The notes: generated from the sequence alone by a model not told the origin. A DNA stretch of 64,000 nt from Arachidicoccus sp. (GCA_028283605.1 JAPWKH010000011.1:17399-81398), one strand, 5' to 3'. Positions 18,101 to 27,076 are shown, numbered from the stretch's first letter. Made by a program: numbers and translations.

Positions 18101-20826
18101 ATAATATAAAAAATTACCTGCAATGCCTGGAATGCTGCTGCGTAAAATGTTTCTCTTACATGCGCCAAAAGATTCAGGTCTTCCGGCTTGTGAAGCAATT
18201 GCCATAGCGTAGTGATCAATACCGGAATAAATAATATTGACAATACGCTTAGTGTCCAAAGCAAAGGATAGGGAAGGAGTGTCCAGCCGAGAATTAATAC
18301 TGCCAGCCATGCAACAGGCACCAGACTTCTGCGTATATTATCCAAAATTTTCCATCTTGACAGAGGAGAAAGGCGGTTGCGGCTAATCTTATTTTTTCCG
18401 TTCGGAGCAAAGGGCAATGCCCAGCTTGCAATCTGCCAGTCACCGCGTATCCAGCGATGAATCCGCTTAATATCTGATAAATAATCGGAGGGATAATCTT
18501 CATACAATTGCACATCTGTAAGCAAACCGGAACGGATATAATTGCCTTCCAATAAATCATGGCTTAAAATCCTGTTATCCGGAAAACGATCAGATAATAC
18601 TTTTTCAAACATATCAATATCATAAATCCCTTTACCGATGAATGAGCCTTCGGCAAGCAAATCCTGATAAACATCAGATGTAACGCGTGTGTACGGATCA
18701 AGGCCTGAATCGATTGTGTGCATCCGATTAAAATAGGAACTGTTTTCTTTTGGCAATGTAACTGCAACGCGCGGCTGCAAAATACCATAGCCTTCAACTA
18801 CCCTGTGCAATTTTTTTGAATATACCGGACGGTTGAGCGGGTGTGCCATAGCTGAAACCATTTTTGCTGCTGCTTCCCTTGGCAATTGCGTATCGGTATC
18901 TAATGTAATTACGTATTTTACGTTTTGCAAAGCGCTCGTATCGCCTGCTGTTTTTGTAAATGCCTGCTTATTTTTTCCGCGCAAAAATGCATTTAATTCA
19001 CCCAGCTTGCCTCGTTTTCTTTCATAGCCCATCCATACATTTTCCTTTGGGTTCCACTTTCTTGACCGGTGAAAAAGATAGAAAATATCATGTTCTCCCT
19101 TTTTGTATTTTTTATTTAATTCATTAATAAGACTAACGGCCGCAGAAAGCAGCGTTTCATCATCGGGCATATTTTCTTTAGATGCATCGGGGAAATCGCT
19201 TATTAAAGAAAAGTATAAGTTTTCCAAAGGATTGGCAAGATATTTTACTTCAAGTCCTTCCGCTAAATTCTCTACGGAAGCCATGTCTGAAAGCATACAT
19301 GGCACTGCAATCAATGTTTTAAAGTCTTGCGGCAGTGATTTTGAAAAATCCATTTTGGGCAGCATGCGAGGTTTTATACAAATAGTAATAACCCAATTTA
19401 CTATAGAAAATATCAATTGGCTTCCGCCGATAAATCCAACAAGGGCTATTGCAATTAGCAGCCAAATATTTACGTGATGTTGATATGCAAAACCACATGC
19501 TGCATCGCATATCAATAATGTACCGAAAATAATTAAAAATGCATACCCGAAAAATTTGTGTTGATACAGCGAGGATAAAATTTTGTCCTTAAACGTGCAA
19601 TGCATTTGCGCGTTTTTTTGCATTTCTGCAAGCCCTTTATCAATAAGGAAATAACCGATATGTTTTTTCTTGAAAGCATCTTCTCCGGCATATTCTTTCT
19701 GAGCCAGCCTAAGTGCTACTTTTGCCACTTCTGTTTCTGATAATGGCGATTTGTGTGCTATGCTTTCTATTACATGCCTGTAAATATCTCTTGTTGCAAA
19801 ATCCATTTTTGGATAAGCCTCAAACGGATCCTGCTGTAATACTTTTTCAACATAACTTATTTCTTCCACAAATTCACGCCAGTCTGTAGTGCGCAGCAAT
19901 CTCAGGCTTTCAACACTGTTTCGGATGGTAACCTGCGAACTTGCCTGCTTTTGGTTTTCCGCATAAATTAAATCCACGCTTGTATGGCCGGTTTCCGAAA
20001 GGCGTTGCTCCATCCAGGAAAGCGCCATTGCATATTGTGTACCTTTTCCTTGCAGCAAACGTGTAAACTCTGCAACAAAAGACGGAGATAACGGCGGATT
20101 GGAACGCACCATTTCGGCAATTTCCAGTATAATATTTTGCGGCTTCTTTTTATTGATTTCTATTAATCGTTCGGCCCAATGATTGGCTGTATTCTTATCA
20201 ATCCTGTCTAATGCTATTTGTGCGGCAACGCGCCTTAGATTCTCAATCAGCGCCAGGCGCAGCATGATAGGAATTGCCCACAATTCCCCAAGTGAAAGCT
20301 GCGTTACCGTTTGATATGAATCGATGAATGCTTTAAGATTGGTCATATCCAGCCTGCCGTCGCTATGTGCAATTATTTCCAAAGCAATTACATAAACACG
20401 TGGCAAATCGTCATATTCTTCATTCGCAAGCCGGGGAAGGTTTTTGCTGTATCCTTTAGGGAAATGCCTTTTGCCGATTTCTATTTGTTCTTCTATGATA
20501 TAAAAATTATCCAGCAGCCATTCGCTTGCAGGCGATACAGGCCTTTTTTCTTTCACAGCTTCTATTAACAGATCACAAACGCCGGAAAGTAATTTCTCGT
20601 TTTCATCCAAACGCGGCAGCAATTTATCCGGCCCTTTTTCTGTTTTAAGTTTATGGACGGCAGCAGTTCGTTTGGCATATTGCTGCATCTGAGAAGCACT
20701 GTATAATTCGGATACCAAAGGATTTTCGCCTATATATTTTTTTATCTGATTGCTTCCGTCTGACTGAAAAGGCTCTCTGATGCGCGAAAAAATATCTTCT
20801 ACTTTTACAGGAATAATTTTTTTCAT
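12130..20826 (-). CDS. NdvB-like cyclic beta-glucan synthase / GH94 phosphorylase giant protein
   Basis: A 2898-residue polymer enzyme with the layout of cyclic beta-1,2-glucan synthases. The N-terminal region is soluble, with helices near 437-500. A processive GT84-like domain follows, with DTDTQLPREAA near residue 640 and HRWIRGDWQ near 795. A second helix block lies near 870-1050. Next come a glycoamylase-like domain (SWSGSMFEYLMPQLV, HHQGMGFLSLAYL near 1552), two sugar-binding beta domains, and a C-terminal GH94 barrel with the acid-catalyst motif GSGDWNDGMDKVG near 2585. In the family UDP-glucose is polymerised and the chain trimmed or cyclised. The linkage made here is inferred. It is transcribed alone. 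Confidence 0.9.
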   Translation of the reverse strand: MKKIIPVKVEDIFSRIREPFQSDGSNQIKKYIGENPLVSELYSASQMQQYAKRTAAVHKLKTEKGPDKLLPRLDENEKLLSGVCDLLIEAVKEKRPVSPASEWLLDNFYIIEEQIEIGKRHFPKGYSKNLPRLANEEYDDLPRVYVIALEIIAHSDGRLDMTNLKAFIDSYQTVTQLSLGELWAIPIMLRLALIENLRRVAAQIALDRIDKNTANHWAERLIEINKKKPQNIILEIAEMVRSNPPLSPSFVAEFTRLLQGKGTQYAMALSWMEQRLSETGHTSVDLIYAENQKQASSQVTIRNSVESLRLLRTTDWREFVEEISYVEKVLQQDPFEAYPKMDFATRDIYRHVIESIAHKSPLSETEVAKVALRLAQKEYAGEDAFKKKHIGYFLIDKGLAEMQKNAQMHCTFKDKILSSLYQHKFFGYAFLIIFGTLLICDAACGFAYQHHVNIWLLIAIALVGFIGGSQLIFSIVNWVITICIKPRMLPKMDFSKSLPQDFKTLIAVPCMLSDMASVENLAEGLEVKYLANPLENLYFSLISDFPDASKENMPDDETLLSAAVSLINELNKKYKKGEHDIFYLFHRSRKWNPKENVWMGYERKRGKLGELNAFLRGKNKQAFTKTAGDTSALQNVKYVITLDTDTQLPREAAAKMVSAMAHPLNRPVYSKKLHRVVEGYGILQPRVAVTLPKENSSYFNRMHTIDSGLDPYTRVTSDVYQDLLAEGSFIGKGIYDIDMFEKVLSDRFPDNRILSHDLLEGNYIRSGLLTDVQLYEDYPSDYLSDIKRIHRWIRGDWQIASWALPFAPNGKNKISRNRLSPLSRWKILDNIRRSLVPVAWLAVLILGWTLLPYPLLWTLSVLSILFIPVLITTLWQLLHKPEDLNLLAHVRETFYAAAFQALQVIFYIICLPFEAYYNSDAIIRTNWRMIISKKHLLQWTPSSSIVLQKKTLGYKYFFMMAAPLIAIATFIVIVYLNAGSLKIAFPFLFLWFLAPLVAWVLAQPKKKRLWEITQTEIAFLQTTARKTWLFFEKFVSAQENWLPPDNFQENPVGKIAHRTSPTNIGLSLLANLSAYDFGYISLRNMLYRIELTMETMAKMERYNRHFYNWYDTITLQPLQPRYISSVDSGNLAGNLITLREGLLQLPFQRIVSERLFIGLRDTLRLTQKEFGKSSHQVFKEARELLNELCEKFPPAIQEIYNYLSTLQTHINNIRKQNSVEENSDDFICFFKLREEVIEHIDLLKFLMPWITSDIHESLKQHFFFKANLSLDSLLRIDDIIVPDINKLISQANDINEKNSLLNFKDLLENGKENAQLLSASINKSAQQCTSFADMDYWFLYDNSKHLLHIGYNVETHLPDNNHYDLLASEMRLGIYTAISQNKLPQESWFALGRLLTNAGKSPTLLSWSGSMFEYLMPQLVMPSYENTLLDETNKAMVRRQIEYGRQRNIPWGISESGYNAVDANLNYQYRAFGVPGLGLKRGLGDDLVIAPYATMLALMIMPKQATDNLQTMAQKGFEGKYGFYEAIDYTPSRQPRGKNESIVQSYMSHHQGMGFLSLAYLILNKKMQVRFESDPQFQSSLLLLQERIPKTSVFYTQTSDITQSNVESSEPQMRILKTANTLHPEIQLLSNRQYHIAISNAGAGYSRWKNLAVSRWREDATLDNWGMFCYIKDVDNNILWSNTYQPTLVEPKEYEAIFSQDRAEFRRKDNNIETHTEIIVSPEDDVEIRRIKISNRSNSKKTIQLTSYAEVVIAPHAADESHPAFSNLFVQTEILEQSNTILCSRRARSKDDTPPWMFHHFSVSDVKKENTSFETDKAKFIGRGNTISNPLALQSSKPLSGSQGPVLDPIVAIQHTIAIRPNQTAILDMVSGMAESRDVCESLLVKYQDYGLKSRAFELSWTHSHILLRQIDASEAEAQLFNRIASSIIYPNANMRASSDIIRSNYKGQSGLWAYSISGDLPIILLRVHGSENLDFVRQVIKAHSYWRLKGLPVDLVIWNEDSGSYRYNLNEQIQSFIATSGISVTNNDQYSGNIFIRPIEQITNEDRILFQTVARVILDDTSGSLSEQVNKKPALKIISSAFEPVLSKLSPLPAETLQLPEGLVFYNNYGGFSKDGKEYIMRINDKIKTPAPWVNVIANSNFGSVISESGSAYTWGVNAHEFRLTPWKNDAVSDSSGEAFYIRDEESGNYWSPMPLPKKGKFNYIVHHGFGYSIFKYLEEEIYSELTVFTDLKKDVKYCVIKLKNQSSRKRKISATGYVEWVLGELSAKSAMYIITENDLENDAIFARNRYNSIFCDKVAFFDVDGFNKSSTADRKAFIGRNNTLANPAALLHEKLSNTFGASNDPCAAIQVVIELFEEEEKEIVFRLGMGDNEESAKKLCKEIKGTEYALDALQEVKDFWNKTLSAVQIQSPDPALDILANGWIVYQALACRVWARSGYYQSGGAFGFRDQLQDVLSLLHTTPHIAREQILLAASRQFKEGDVQHWWHPPTGRGVRTMCSDDYLWLPFVVEKYIEVTGDENILQQPVSYIDGRLLNLHEESYYDLPIFSNQWETLYKHCVDAIRHGLRFGEHGLPLMGSGDWNDGMDKVGIEGKGESVWLGFFLYKVLIQFAVLAEKANDRSFADECKQQAETLKQNINKNAWDGNWYRRAYFDNGTPLGSSQNEECRIDSISQSWSVLSEAGEEEKQKQALESLNKYLVKDDAGIILLLDPPFDKSDLNPGYIKGYLPGVRENGGQYTHAAIWAMMSFAKEKHNDRVWQMFSMINPIHHGRSQKSIETYKVEPYVMAADIYGVVPHTGRGGWTWYTGSAGWMYQFITESLLGITRGGNKLSFNSCVPTEWKEYKIKYRYGNTLYEIIIKPDSNKNDYSYKINNIPQEDKFITLIDDGNTKNVEVS

Positions 20827-21065
20827 AAATAAATTTGAATAACCACATTAATCCGTGAGTCCGAATTTGTTTTTCTATAGAATAGTCTCGTAAATATACC
20901 AACAAATTTTTTCGCGCATATATCAATAAAAGTTAATCTTATTTTTTATATGAATAGTTACGGAAAAACGGCACCTAAATTTTTTGCAGTAATTTTTTAT
21001 TAAACCCTTACACTTATGTTTATTGCAACTTACAGAAATCAAAAAACAAGTCATAGTTTTGCTCC

Positions 21066-22496
21066 ATGCCACAAGAATCTATTTCAGTTTTTGATATGTT
21101 TAAAATTGGTGTAGGGCCTTCAAGTTCTCACACGCTCGGGCCTTGGCGCGCAGCGCTGAATGTTTTGGAAGAAACAGAATTATTGTATGGGCTGGAAAAT
21201 GTAACACACATTCAAGTTTTGCTATATGGCTCACTGGCAAAAACGGGTGTTGGGCACGGAACGGATATTGCAGTAAAAATGGGTCTTCTCGGAGAAAACC
21301 CTGAAACAACAGATGTGAATACGATTCAAGAAAAAATGAATCATATTGCACTCTCCAATCAGCTTTTACTTGCCCAAAAATATCCGGTTGAATTCAATCC
21401 GGCAGAAGATATAGTTTTTTTGTATAACGAAGTATTGCCATTTCATCCCAATGCTTTGACTTTTTTGATAGTCTTAAAAAATGGTCAAACCATAAGCAGC
21501 ACTTGGTATTCGATAGGCGGAGGCTTTGTAATAAAAGAAGGCCTGCAAAACAAGGGCGATAAAAATAAAGTAGATTTACCTTTCCCTGTCAATAACGCAC
21601 AGGATTTGATATTCTGGTGCATTAAAACAGGCATGCCGATCCATGAAGTTGTCATGGAGAATGAAAACGCATGGCGTAATGAGGAAGAAACAAAAGCCGG
21701 TGTATTAAAAATATGGGAAACGATGAAAGCCTGTATTTATCGCGGATGCCACTCAAAAGGCGAGCTGCCCGGAGGCTTAAGGGTAAGAAGGAGAGCCTAT
21801 GAATTAAATAAAAAGCTTATTGGAAATAATACCTATTCCGGTTTTGAAGATTGGGCTGAACAGATAAAAAAATCTTCAGGAAATTTCAACTCCATTCTTG
21901 ATTGGATAAGCTGCTTTGCTTTGGCCGTAAATGAAGAAAATGCTTCATTCGGAAGAGTGGTTACTGCTCCTACAAACGGCGCTGCCGGCGTGATCCCTGC
22001 AGTGCTTAATTATTTTGTAATATTTTGTGACGGCAATGAGGAAGATAAAATAATTCGTTTTCTTCTGACGGCTTCTGAAATAGGCTGCATTTTCAAAAAA
22101 GGAGCAACAATATCTGCAGCCATGGGCGGATGCCAGGCAGAGATAGGAGTTTCTTCCGCAATGGCTGCGGCAGCGCTTGCAGAAAGCCTGGGCGGCACAC
22201 AAAAGCAGGCATTGATGGCTGCTGAAATAGCTATGGAACATCATTTGGGATTAACCTGTGATCCTATCGGAGGATTAGTTCAAATACCCTGCATTGAAAG
22301 AAATACAATGGGCGCAATTAAAGCGATAACCGCCTGTCAGTTAGCTTTGCAAAGCAGCCCGGATTATGCAAAAGTATCTTTGGATAAAGTAGTAAGAACC
22401 ATGTGGGATACTGCATTGGACATGAACAGTAAATATAAAGAGACCGCTGATGGCGGCCTCGCAATACACATTCCGCTGGGATTGAGTGAATGTTGA
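21066..22496 (+). CDS. sdaA: L-serine ammonia-lyase (iron-sulfur, single chain)
   Basis: Converts L-serine to pyruvate and ammonia with a labile [4Fe-4S] cluster. The 476-residue single-chain form has the beta-domain signature [15 protein letters not shown] at the start and the alpha domain with [34 protein letters not shown] and [19 protein letters not shown]. The cysteines in the last two are the usual cluster ligands. A DUF4397 lipoprotein gene follows 13 bases later, and an upstream gap of 240 bases separates it from the divergent glucan synthase. Confidence 0.95.
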   Translation: MPQESISVFDMFKIGVGPSSSHTLGPWRAALNVLEETELLYGLENVTHIQVLLYGSLAKTGVGHGTDIAVKMGLLGENPETTDVNTIQEKMNHIALSNQLLLAQKYPVEFNPAEDIVFLYNEVLPFHPNALTFLIVLKNGQTISSTWYSIGGGFVIKEGLQNKGDKNKVDLPFPVNNAQDLIFWCIKTGMPIHEVVMENENAWRNEEETKAGVLKIWETMKACIYRGCHSKGELPGGLRVRRRAYELNKKLIGNNTYSGFEDWAEQIKKSSGNFNSILDWISCFALAVNEENASFGRVVTAPTNGAAGVIPAVLNYFVIFCDGNEEDKIIRFLLTASEIGCIFKKGATISAAMGGCQAEIGVSSAMAAAALAESLGGTQKQALMAAEIAMEHHLGLTCDPIGGLVQIPCIERNTMGAIKAITACQLALQSSPDYAKVSLDKVVRTMWDTALDMNSKYKETADGGLAIHIPLGLSEC

Positions 22497-22509
22497 AAAA
22501 TAATATGCA

Positions 22510-23268
22510 ATGAATATTAATATTCTTAAAACATTTTTTTGTACAGTAATTTTTTTAGTAATAATAAACGGATGTACTAAAAATGGTGTGAACGGCGATG
22601 TTTCCGCTACAGGGATACAACTTTTAAACTTTTATAAATCAGATAAAACCTATTCTTTGATACTGGGCAGTAAAGATACTGTTATCTCCGGCATTGGTTT
22701 CAACGGTATTTCAAAAACGGCGAGCGGATCGCCCGGGTTTTATTCCATATCTGTGCAAGACAATACCAATCATCAATTATTATCAGGCAATATCAATTTG
22801 CTGGCCGGCACACAATATTCCTTGTTTATAGTACGAGACAGCGCTGAAAGTGCAGATAGCGCACAATATACTCTGGTAGCCGATAATACTATTCAGCAAT
22901 TGCCGCAATACGATTCGTGTAGAATTCGCATACTTGACTTTGCTAGGAATCTTACATATACTGACCTTAGGTTTAATATTAATGAGGGTACAGGATACGG
23001 ATTACCTTCGCCTTATTTTCAATCTACTTTTATAAACAGTAGAACTTATCTGGATAATAATACTTATCCGGTAAGATCACAATATTTTACGGTTCCCGCT
23101 ATCAGTTATAAAGTAAGGTTTCTAAACGGCAGCGATACTACACAAAAGATTTTGGATTCTACTTATATTACATTTGACAAACAAAAGAAATATACATTTC
23201 TTCTTTTAGGTAAATACAATTCGCAAGATGCAAATGATCCTTTCCGCTATCAAATTATTTCCCAATAA
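22510..23268 (+). CDS. DUF4397 lipoprotein
   Basis: The 252-residue protein has a lipoprotein signal (hydrophobic residues 6-20, then IINGC as lipobox) and two repeated immunoglobulin-like halves. The first has LNFYKSDKTYSLILG ... AGTQYSLFIVRD. The second has RILDFARNLTYTDLRFN ... KYTFLLLGKYN. This fits DUF4397, which occurs in exported proteins of Bacteroidota with unknown ligands. Probably co-transcribed with the serine dehydratase, with no evident functional link. Confidence 0.75.
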   Translation: MNINILKTFFCTVIFLVIINGCTKNGVNGDVSATGIQLLNFYKSDKTYSLILGSKDTVISGIGFNGISKTASGSPGFYSISVQDNTNHQLLSGNINLLAGTQYSLFIVRDSAESADSAQYTLVADNTIQQLPQYDSCRIRILDFARNLTYTDLRFNINEGTGYGLPSPYFQSTFINSRTYLDNNTYPVRSQYFTVPAISYKVRFLNGSDTTQKILDSTYITFDKQKKYTFLLLGKYNSQDANDPFRYQIISQ

Positions 23269-23446
23269 ATTTCTTTGCGTGGCTTGCGCCAAAATTAAAA
23301 ACACAATCTATCTTTGCCGCATTCCATTTGACAATCAAAAAATAAAAATAAAATATACGAATGAAACGAAGCATAGTAATTTTTTCACATAGAAGAATGT
23401 ATATGTGAAGTTCCATTCGACATTTAAAGTAAAATAAAATACACGA

Positions 23447-24637
23447 ATGAAATTATCTTCTTTATTAGAAAGATTCAGTGAGCCTGAAACGCTCAAAATG
23501 GCCAAGCTCGGGCGCGAATTGCGTGCGCAAGGTATCGATGTTATAGATCTCAGTATTGGCGAACCCGATTTTGATACGCCTGAACATATTAAGCAAGCGG
23601 CCATAAAAGCCATTAATGATAATTGGTCGCACTACACGCCGGTAGCCGGTTTTGCAGATGCGCGGGAAGCTGTTTGTACAAAACTTAAAAGAGATAATGA
23701 TTTAGTTTATAAGCCGGAAGAAATTGTACTTTCTACCGGAGCAAAGCAAAGCCTTGCAAACGCCATACTTGCTTTGGTGGATGATGGCGATGACGTAATC
23801 ATCCCTACGCCTTATTGGGTTACTTATTCCGAACTGGTAAAAATTGCACGCGGAAAAGTAGTTGAGATAAGAACAACACCTCAGGCAAAATTCAAAATTT
23901 CCGCAGAAGAGTTAGAAGCAGCAATTACACCAAAAACAAAAGTATTTTTATTCTCCTCTCCTTGCAATCCTTCCGGAGCTGTGTACAGCAAAGAGGAACT
24001 GGAAGCGCTTGCAGCAGTTTTTAAAAAACATCCCGAAATTGCGATCATATCCGATGAGATATATGAATATATCAATTATGTAGGTAAACATGAAAGCATT
24101 GCACAGTTTGAAGAATTGCGCGACAGAATCATTATTGTAAACGGTTTAAGTAAAGGTTTTGCAATGACCGGCTGGCGTTTGGGCTATACGGCTGCACCTG
24201 TTGAAATCTCCAAAGCGATGGAAAAACTGCAAGGGCAATTTACAAGCGGGACAAATTCCATTACACAAAAAGCTACAGTAACGGCGCTTACTGCAGATCT
24301 TACGCCGACTTTTGATATGACAAAAGAGTTTACCCGCCGCAAAACACGTGTGCTGGAACTCATAAAAGAAATTCCCGGCATTCAATGTTCCGAACCAGAC
24401 GGCGCTTTTTATATTTTCCCGGATGTAAGTTCTTATTACGGTAAAACGGATGGAGTAAATACAATAAAAGATTCCGCTGATTTCTGTATGTATATTTTAA
24501 ATACGGCGCATGTTTCTTCTGTAATGGGTGCTGCTTTCGGTGAGCCGAACTGCGTTCGTTTTTCTTTTGCCAACAGTATAGAAAATATAGAAAAAGCCTG
24601 GGTAAGAATTAAAAATGCGTTATCTAAATTGAATTGA
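23447..24637 (+). CDS. PLP-dependent class I aminotransferase (aspartate type)
   Basis: Fold-type I aminotransferase of 396 residues, AAT subgroup I-beta. Seen are the substrate-loop sequence DLSIGEPDFDTP, the cofactor-binding SSPCNPSGAVYS, SDEIYEYINY, the Schiff-base lysine at about residue 236 in NGLSKGFAMTGWRLGY, and the substrate-carboxylate arginine in CVRFSFA. The likely reaction is aspartate or glutamate with 2-oxo acids; specificity cannot be read from sequence alone. gcvH follows after 51 bases with its own promoter-like element. Confidence 0.92.
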   Translation: MKLSSLLERFSEPETLKMAKLGRELRAQGIDVIDLSIGEPDFDTPEHIKQAAIKAINDNWSHYTPVAGFADAREAVCTKLKRDNDLVYKPEEIVLSTGAKQSLANAILALVDDGDDVIIPTPYWVTYSELVKIARGKVVEIRTTPQAKFKISAEELEAAITPKTKVFLFSSPCNPSGAVYSKEELEALAAVFKKHPEIAIISDEIYEYINYVGKHESIAQFEELRDRIIIVNGLSKGFAMTGWRLGYTAAPVEISKAMEKLQGQFTSGTNSITQKATVTALTADLTPTFDMTKEFTRRKTRVLELIKEIPGIQCSEPDGAFYIFPDVSSYYGKTDGVNTIKDSADFCMYILNTAHVSSVMGAAFGEPNCVRFSFANSIENIEKAWVRIKNALSKLN

Positions 24638-24664
24638 TATTTGTATAAATTTCTTGTACGTTTG
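24634..24664 (+). promoter_or_regulatory. Housekeeping-type promoter for gcvH
   Basis: TTG, 20 bases, then TACGTTTG matches the Bacteroidota primary-sigma pattern (TTTG, N19-21, TAnnTTTG). The start codon of gcvH lies 25 bases beyond the -7 element. Confidence 0.5.
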
Positions 24665-24688
24665 TAACAAATTTTAAAAAAAATATTT

Positions 24689-25069
24689 ATGGAATTTCCA
24701 TCAGAATTAAAGTACACCAAAGACCACGAATGGATTAAAATAATTGAAGGCAACACAGCTTTAATAGGCATTACTGAATTTGCGCAAAGCGAGCTTGGAG
24801 ATATCGTATATGTAGACATCAATACTGTTGGCAATGATTTACATGCCGAAGATGTATTCGGTACAGTAGAAGCCGTAAAAACGGTAAGCGATTTATTTTT
24901 GCCTGTGGCAGCAAAAATACTGGAAGTAAATCCTTCTTTGGAAAATGCACCCGAAACCGTAAACACCGATCCATATAACAAAGGCTGGATGGTAAAAGTA
25001 GAAGTTGCCAACATTGCTGATTTGGACAGCTTGCTGGATGCCGCAGCTTATAAAGAATTGGTAGGATAA
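24689..25069 (+). CDS. gcvH: Glycine cleavage system H protein
   Basis: Lipoyl carrier that shuttles the aminomethyl group between the P, T and L proteins of glycine cleavage. The 126 residues show [10 protein letters not shown] at the N-terminus and the lipoylation site lysine at residue 64 in [12 protein letters not shown], then the family ending ([10 protein letters not shown]). The length is typical. No gcvP or gcvT is in the window. Confidence 0.97.
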   Translation: MEFPSELKYTKDHEWIKIIEGNTALIGITEFAQSELGDIVYVDINTVGNDLHAEDVFGTVEAVKTVSDLFLPVAAKILEVNPSLENAPETVNTDPYNKGWMVKVEVANIADLDSLLDAAAYKELVG

Positions 25070-25087
25070 ATGATTCTTACATCTTAT

Positions 25088-25126
25088 AAAAAGTCATTTG
25101 GAAAAAATTTTCCAAATGACTTTTTT
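25088..25126 (+). terminator. Rho-independent terminator after gcvH
   Basis: A perfect 17-base inverted repeat (arm AAAAGTCATTTGGAAAA, almost no loop) is followed by a T-run, starting about 20 bases past the gcvH stop. Confidence 0.85.
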
Positions 25127-25142
25127 ATATTGGCTATTGATG

Positions 25143-25159
25143 AAGTTGTTTAGACTTTT
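25143..25159 (+). repeat. Left copy of 17-bp inverted boundary repeat
   Basis: AAGTTGTTTAGACTTTT occurs here in plus orientation and at 39530-39546 in minus orientation. The two copies enclose the whole accessory segment. Confidence 0.6.
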
Positions 25160-25234
25160 TAATAAGAACTCTAAAAGAACCCAGCGGGATCACAGAAAGC
25201 AGTAAGACAAAGTTAAACTGATTTCAATAAAATT

Positions 25235-25273
25235 AAAAAAGCCGTGTAAATCAATAGATTACACGGCTTTTTT
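25235..25273. terminator. Strong bidirectional hairpin terminator
   Basis: A stem with arm AAAAAAGCCGTGTAA, an eight to nine base loop and the complementary arm ending in T6 gives terminator form in both directions. It lies between gcvH and the integrase remnant, and could insulate the island. Confidence 0.75.
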
Positions 25274-25453
25274 GTTAAATGTCGTTAGCTTGAATATTTG
25301 AATAATTAAGAACTCGAAGGGGCAAATAGGTTAGCAAGATTTTGTCTAACTTGTGCTAACCTTTGAAAAACCGAAATGCTTATCCACATTACGTTACACA
25401 AGGTTAAGGAGTAATAAAAATAGTAATGTTTTTCTGTTTTAACCACAAAAAAA

Positions 25454-26074
25454 ATGTTGGTTATGGCAAAACTTAATCCCACTTTATCCATTTTATTTTG
25501 GCTTAATCGACAAAGAAGCAAAAACGAAACTTTTCCAATTTACTCCCGTATTACTCTGAATGGAAAACGAATGGAACTTTGCACCCATTTATATCTAAAT
25601 CCATCTCAATGGGATCAAAAGAATCAGCGTGTGAAAGGCACAGGTGAACAAGCTCGTAAAATTAATATTTTTCTTACGCAAATATCGGGTCCCTTGCAGG
25701 GATTATATACAAAATTATCTCTATTGGAGAGCCCGATATCATTAGAAATATTGAAAAGCACTTACTTAGGTAAGAAGATTAATCAGAGAAGTTTATTGGA
25801 GGCTTTTGCATTGCATAACCAAAGATTCTTCGAAAAAGTAGCATCTGGTCGAAATAGTGATCGTACTTACAAAAAGTATGAAATAGTAAAAGAGAAAGTT
25901 TCCTCCTTTTTAAAGGAGATATACAAGTTTAATGATCTTCCCCTGTCTCAAATCCAGTTTAGCTTGACCTCTGACTTTGAGCATTACTTGTGTAACGTGA
26001 CAAAAATTGGAAACAATACAGCGATGAAATATATCAAGATCACAAAACAAGTATTGAAGTTCGCCGTTGGCTAG
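25454..26074 (+). pseudogene. Tyrosine recombinase (integrase) N-terminal part, stopped by in-frame TAG
   Basis: The ORF starts MLVMAKLNPTLSILFW and has the arm-binding domain of Bacteroidota tyrosine recombinases (YSRITLNGKRMELCTHLYLNPSQWD) followed by the SAM-like core-binding domain (NSDRTYKKYEIVKEKVSSFL ... NNTAMKYIKITKQVLKFAVG). It ends at a TAG after about 206 codons. The same frame then continues through GWIIYNPIGGFKCSYENPQ into the next ORF, so a single sense-to-stop change has split the gene. Without a catalytic domain this part cannot recombine DNA. Confidence 0.8.
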
Positions 26075-26131
26075 GGATGGATTATCTATAATCCAATTGG
26101 AGGATTCAAGTGCAGCTACGAAAATCCACAA

Positions 26132-26986
26132 ATGGAAATTCTTACTATGGAAGAAATTGAAAGAATTTATTATAAATCTTTACTACCTAGATTAGAGCAA
26201 GTGAGAGATGTGTACCTATTTTGTTGTTTTACCGGATTAGCATTTACGGATGTAATGCAGCTTACAGCTAACAATATTATAACAGGTATTGGTGGTGAAG
26301 AATGGATTATAACAGAACGTCAAAAAACAGGAGCATTAGAAGAAGTTCCGCTTTTACCACTTGCTCTTGAAATTTTAGAAAAGTACAGATGCAATGCAGT
26401 ATTACAAAATAAGAATCAATTACCCCCCTTGTGTAGCAATCAGCGATTTAATGGCTACCAAAACAAGCAGATGGTTTATGGTATTGCTTTTATGTGCCAC
26501 ACATCAAAAGTGGTGGTCAATGGAAGTGAACTGGGTAAAAACTATTCTGCCACTAGAATACAGGAACAATTGGGGATTAAAGGTCTACAGGAAAGAAAGC
26601 AAAAGTTGTTGGATCAAAAAAGGTTATCTGCATTTGCAAAGGGTATTCCTACTCAAGGAAATGCGGCGAACCTGCTTTTCTATATTTATGGCAATGGCTT
26701 TAAACTGGAGGCTTTGAAAGGGAAATTCCAGGATACTAATTATTTTCTATTCTTTCAAGACGAAAATAAAATTACTTCCATCGGACTTTATGGTTCAATC
26801 AGAGCCTATTTTGAAGAGCGTAACATTACACCTGAACTATGTGCGCATCTAAATGACCATGTTAAAGATTATGGAATTAACCTAATACAAGAGTATATTC
26901 ATGGTTTATTTACCCAACAATCCGAAACTTTATTCGGACATATTACTCCAGATAAAAAGCAAAAAGAAAGAAAACTAAACTGGTAA
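26132..26986 (+). pseudogene. Integrase catalytic fragment fused in frame to a relaxase-like C-terminus
   Basis: The first 110 residues continue the recombinase: VYLFCCFTGLAFTDVMQL, IITERQKTG and EVPLLPLALEILEKY, including the first catalytic Arg region and the conserved Lys. The conserved text ends at about residue 109 (LCSNQRFNGY, near base 26458), where the HxxR and Tyr motifs should follow. Instead it reads YGIAFMCHTSKVVVNGSELGKNYSA. From memory this resembles the C-terminal region of Bacteroidota MobB-type relaxases (usually YGI.FIDH...VFNGS.LGK.YSA). The rest matches nothing I know. A deletion that joined int to mob is the simplest reading. The relaxase assignment is tentative. Confidence 0.6.
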
Positions 26987-27028
26987 ATTAAGAGTTAATT
27001 TAGTAATGAATTTATAAGCCATAAAATA

Positions 27029-27058
27029 TTGTAAGGAATTCTTGGTTATCACGTCTTT
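27029..27058 (+). promoter_or_regulatory. ECF-type promoter for the TPR lipoprotein
   Basis: TTGTAAGGAATT, then CGTCTTTA. The G of GTAAGG and the C of CGTCTT are 21 bases apart, as in five other sites in this island. The start codon is 25 bases past the -10. One base departs from the CGTCTA consensus. Confidence 0.7.
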
Positions 27059-27076
27059 ATTAAAAAATAAGAATTA

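Larger units (their letters stand above)
25127..25453. other. Gene-free boundary segment between gcvH and the island
   Basis: No ORF with homology and no tRNA is seen here. It holds the left copy of the 17-bp boundary repeat, a second strong hairpin, and AT-rich sequence leading to the integrase remnant. A GAACCCAGCGGGATCAC word (25178-25194) is the only other GC-rich patch. An attachment site could lie here but cannot be defined without an empty-site comparison. Confidence 0.5.

Noticed and set aside
21020..21061. Housekeeping promoter directly before the serine dehydratase gene
   Set aside because: TAGTTTTG ends only four bases before the ATG and the TTG upstream is at the wrong distance.
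25178..25194. tRNA 3' end as an integration site
   Set aside because: The GAACCCAGCGGGATCAC word has no matching acceptor or anticodon stem around it.
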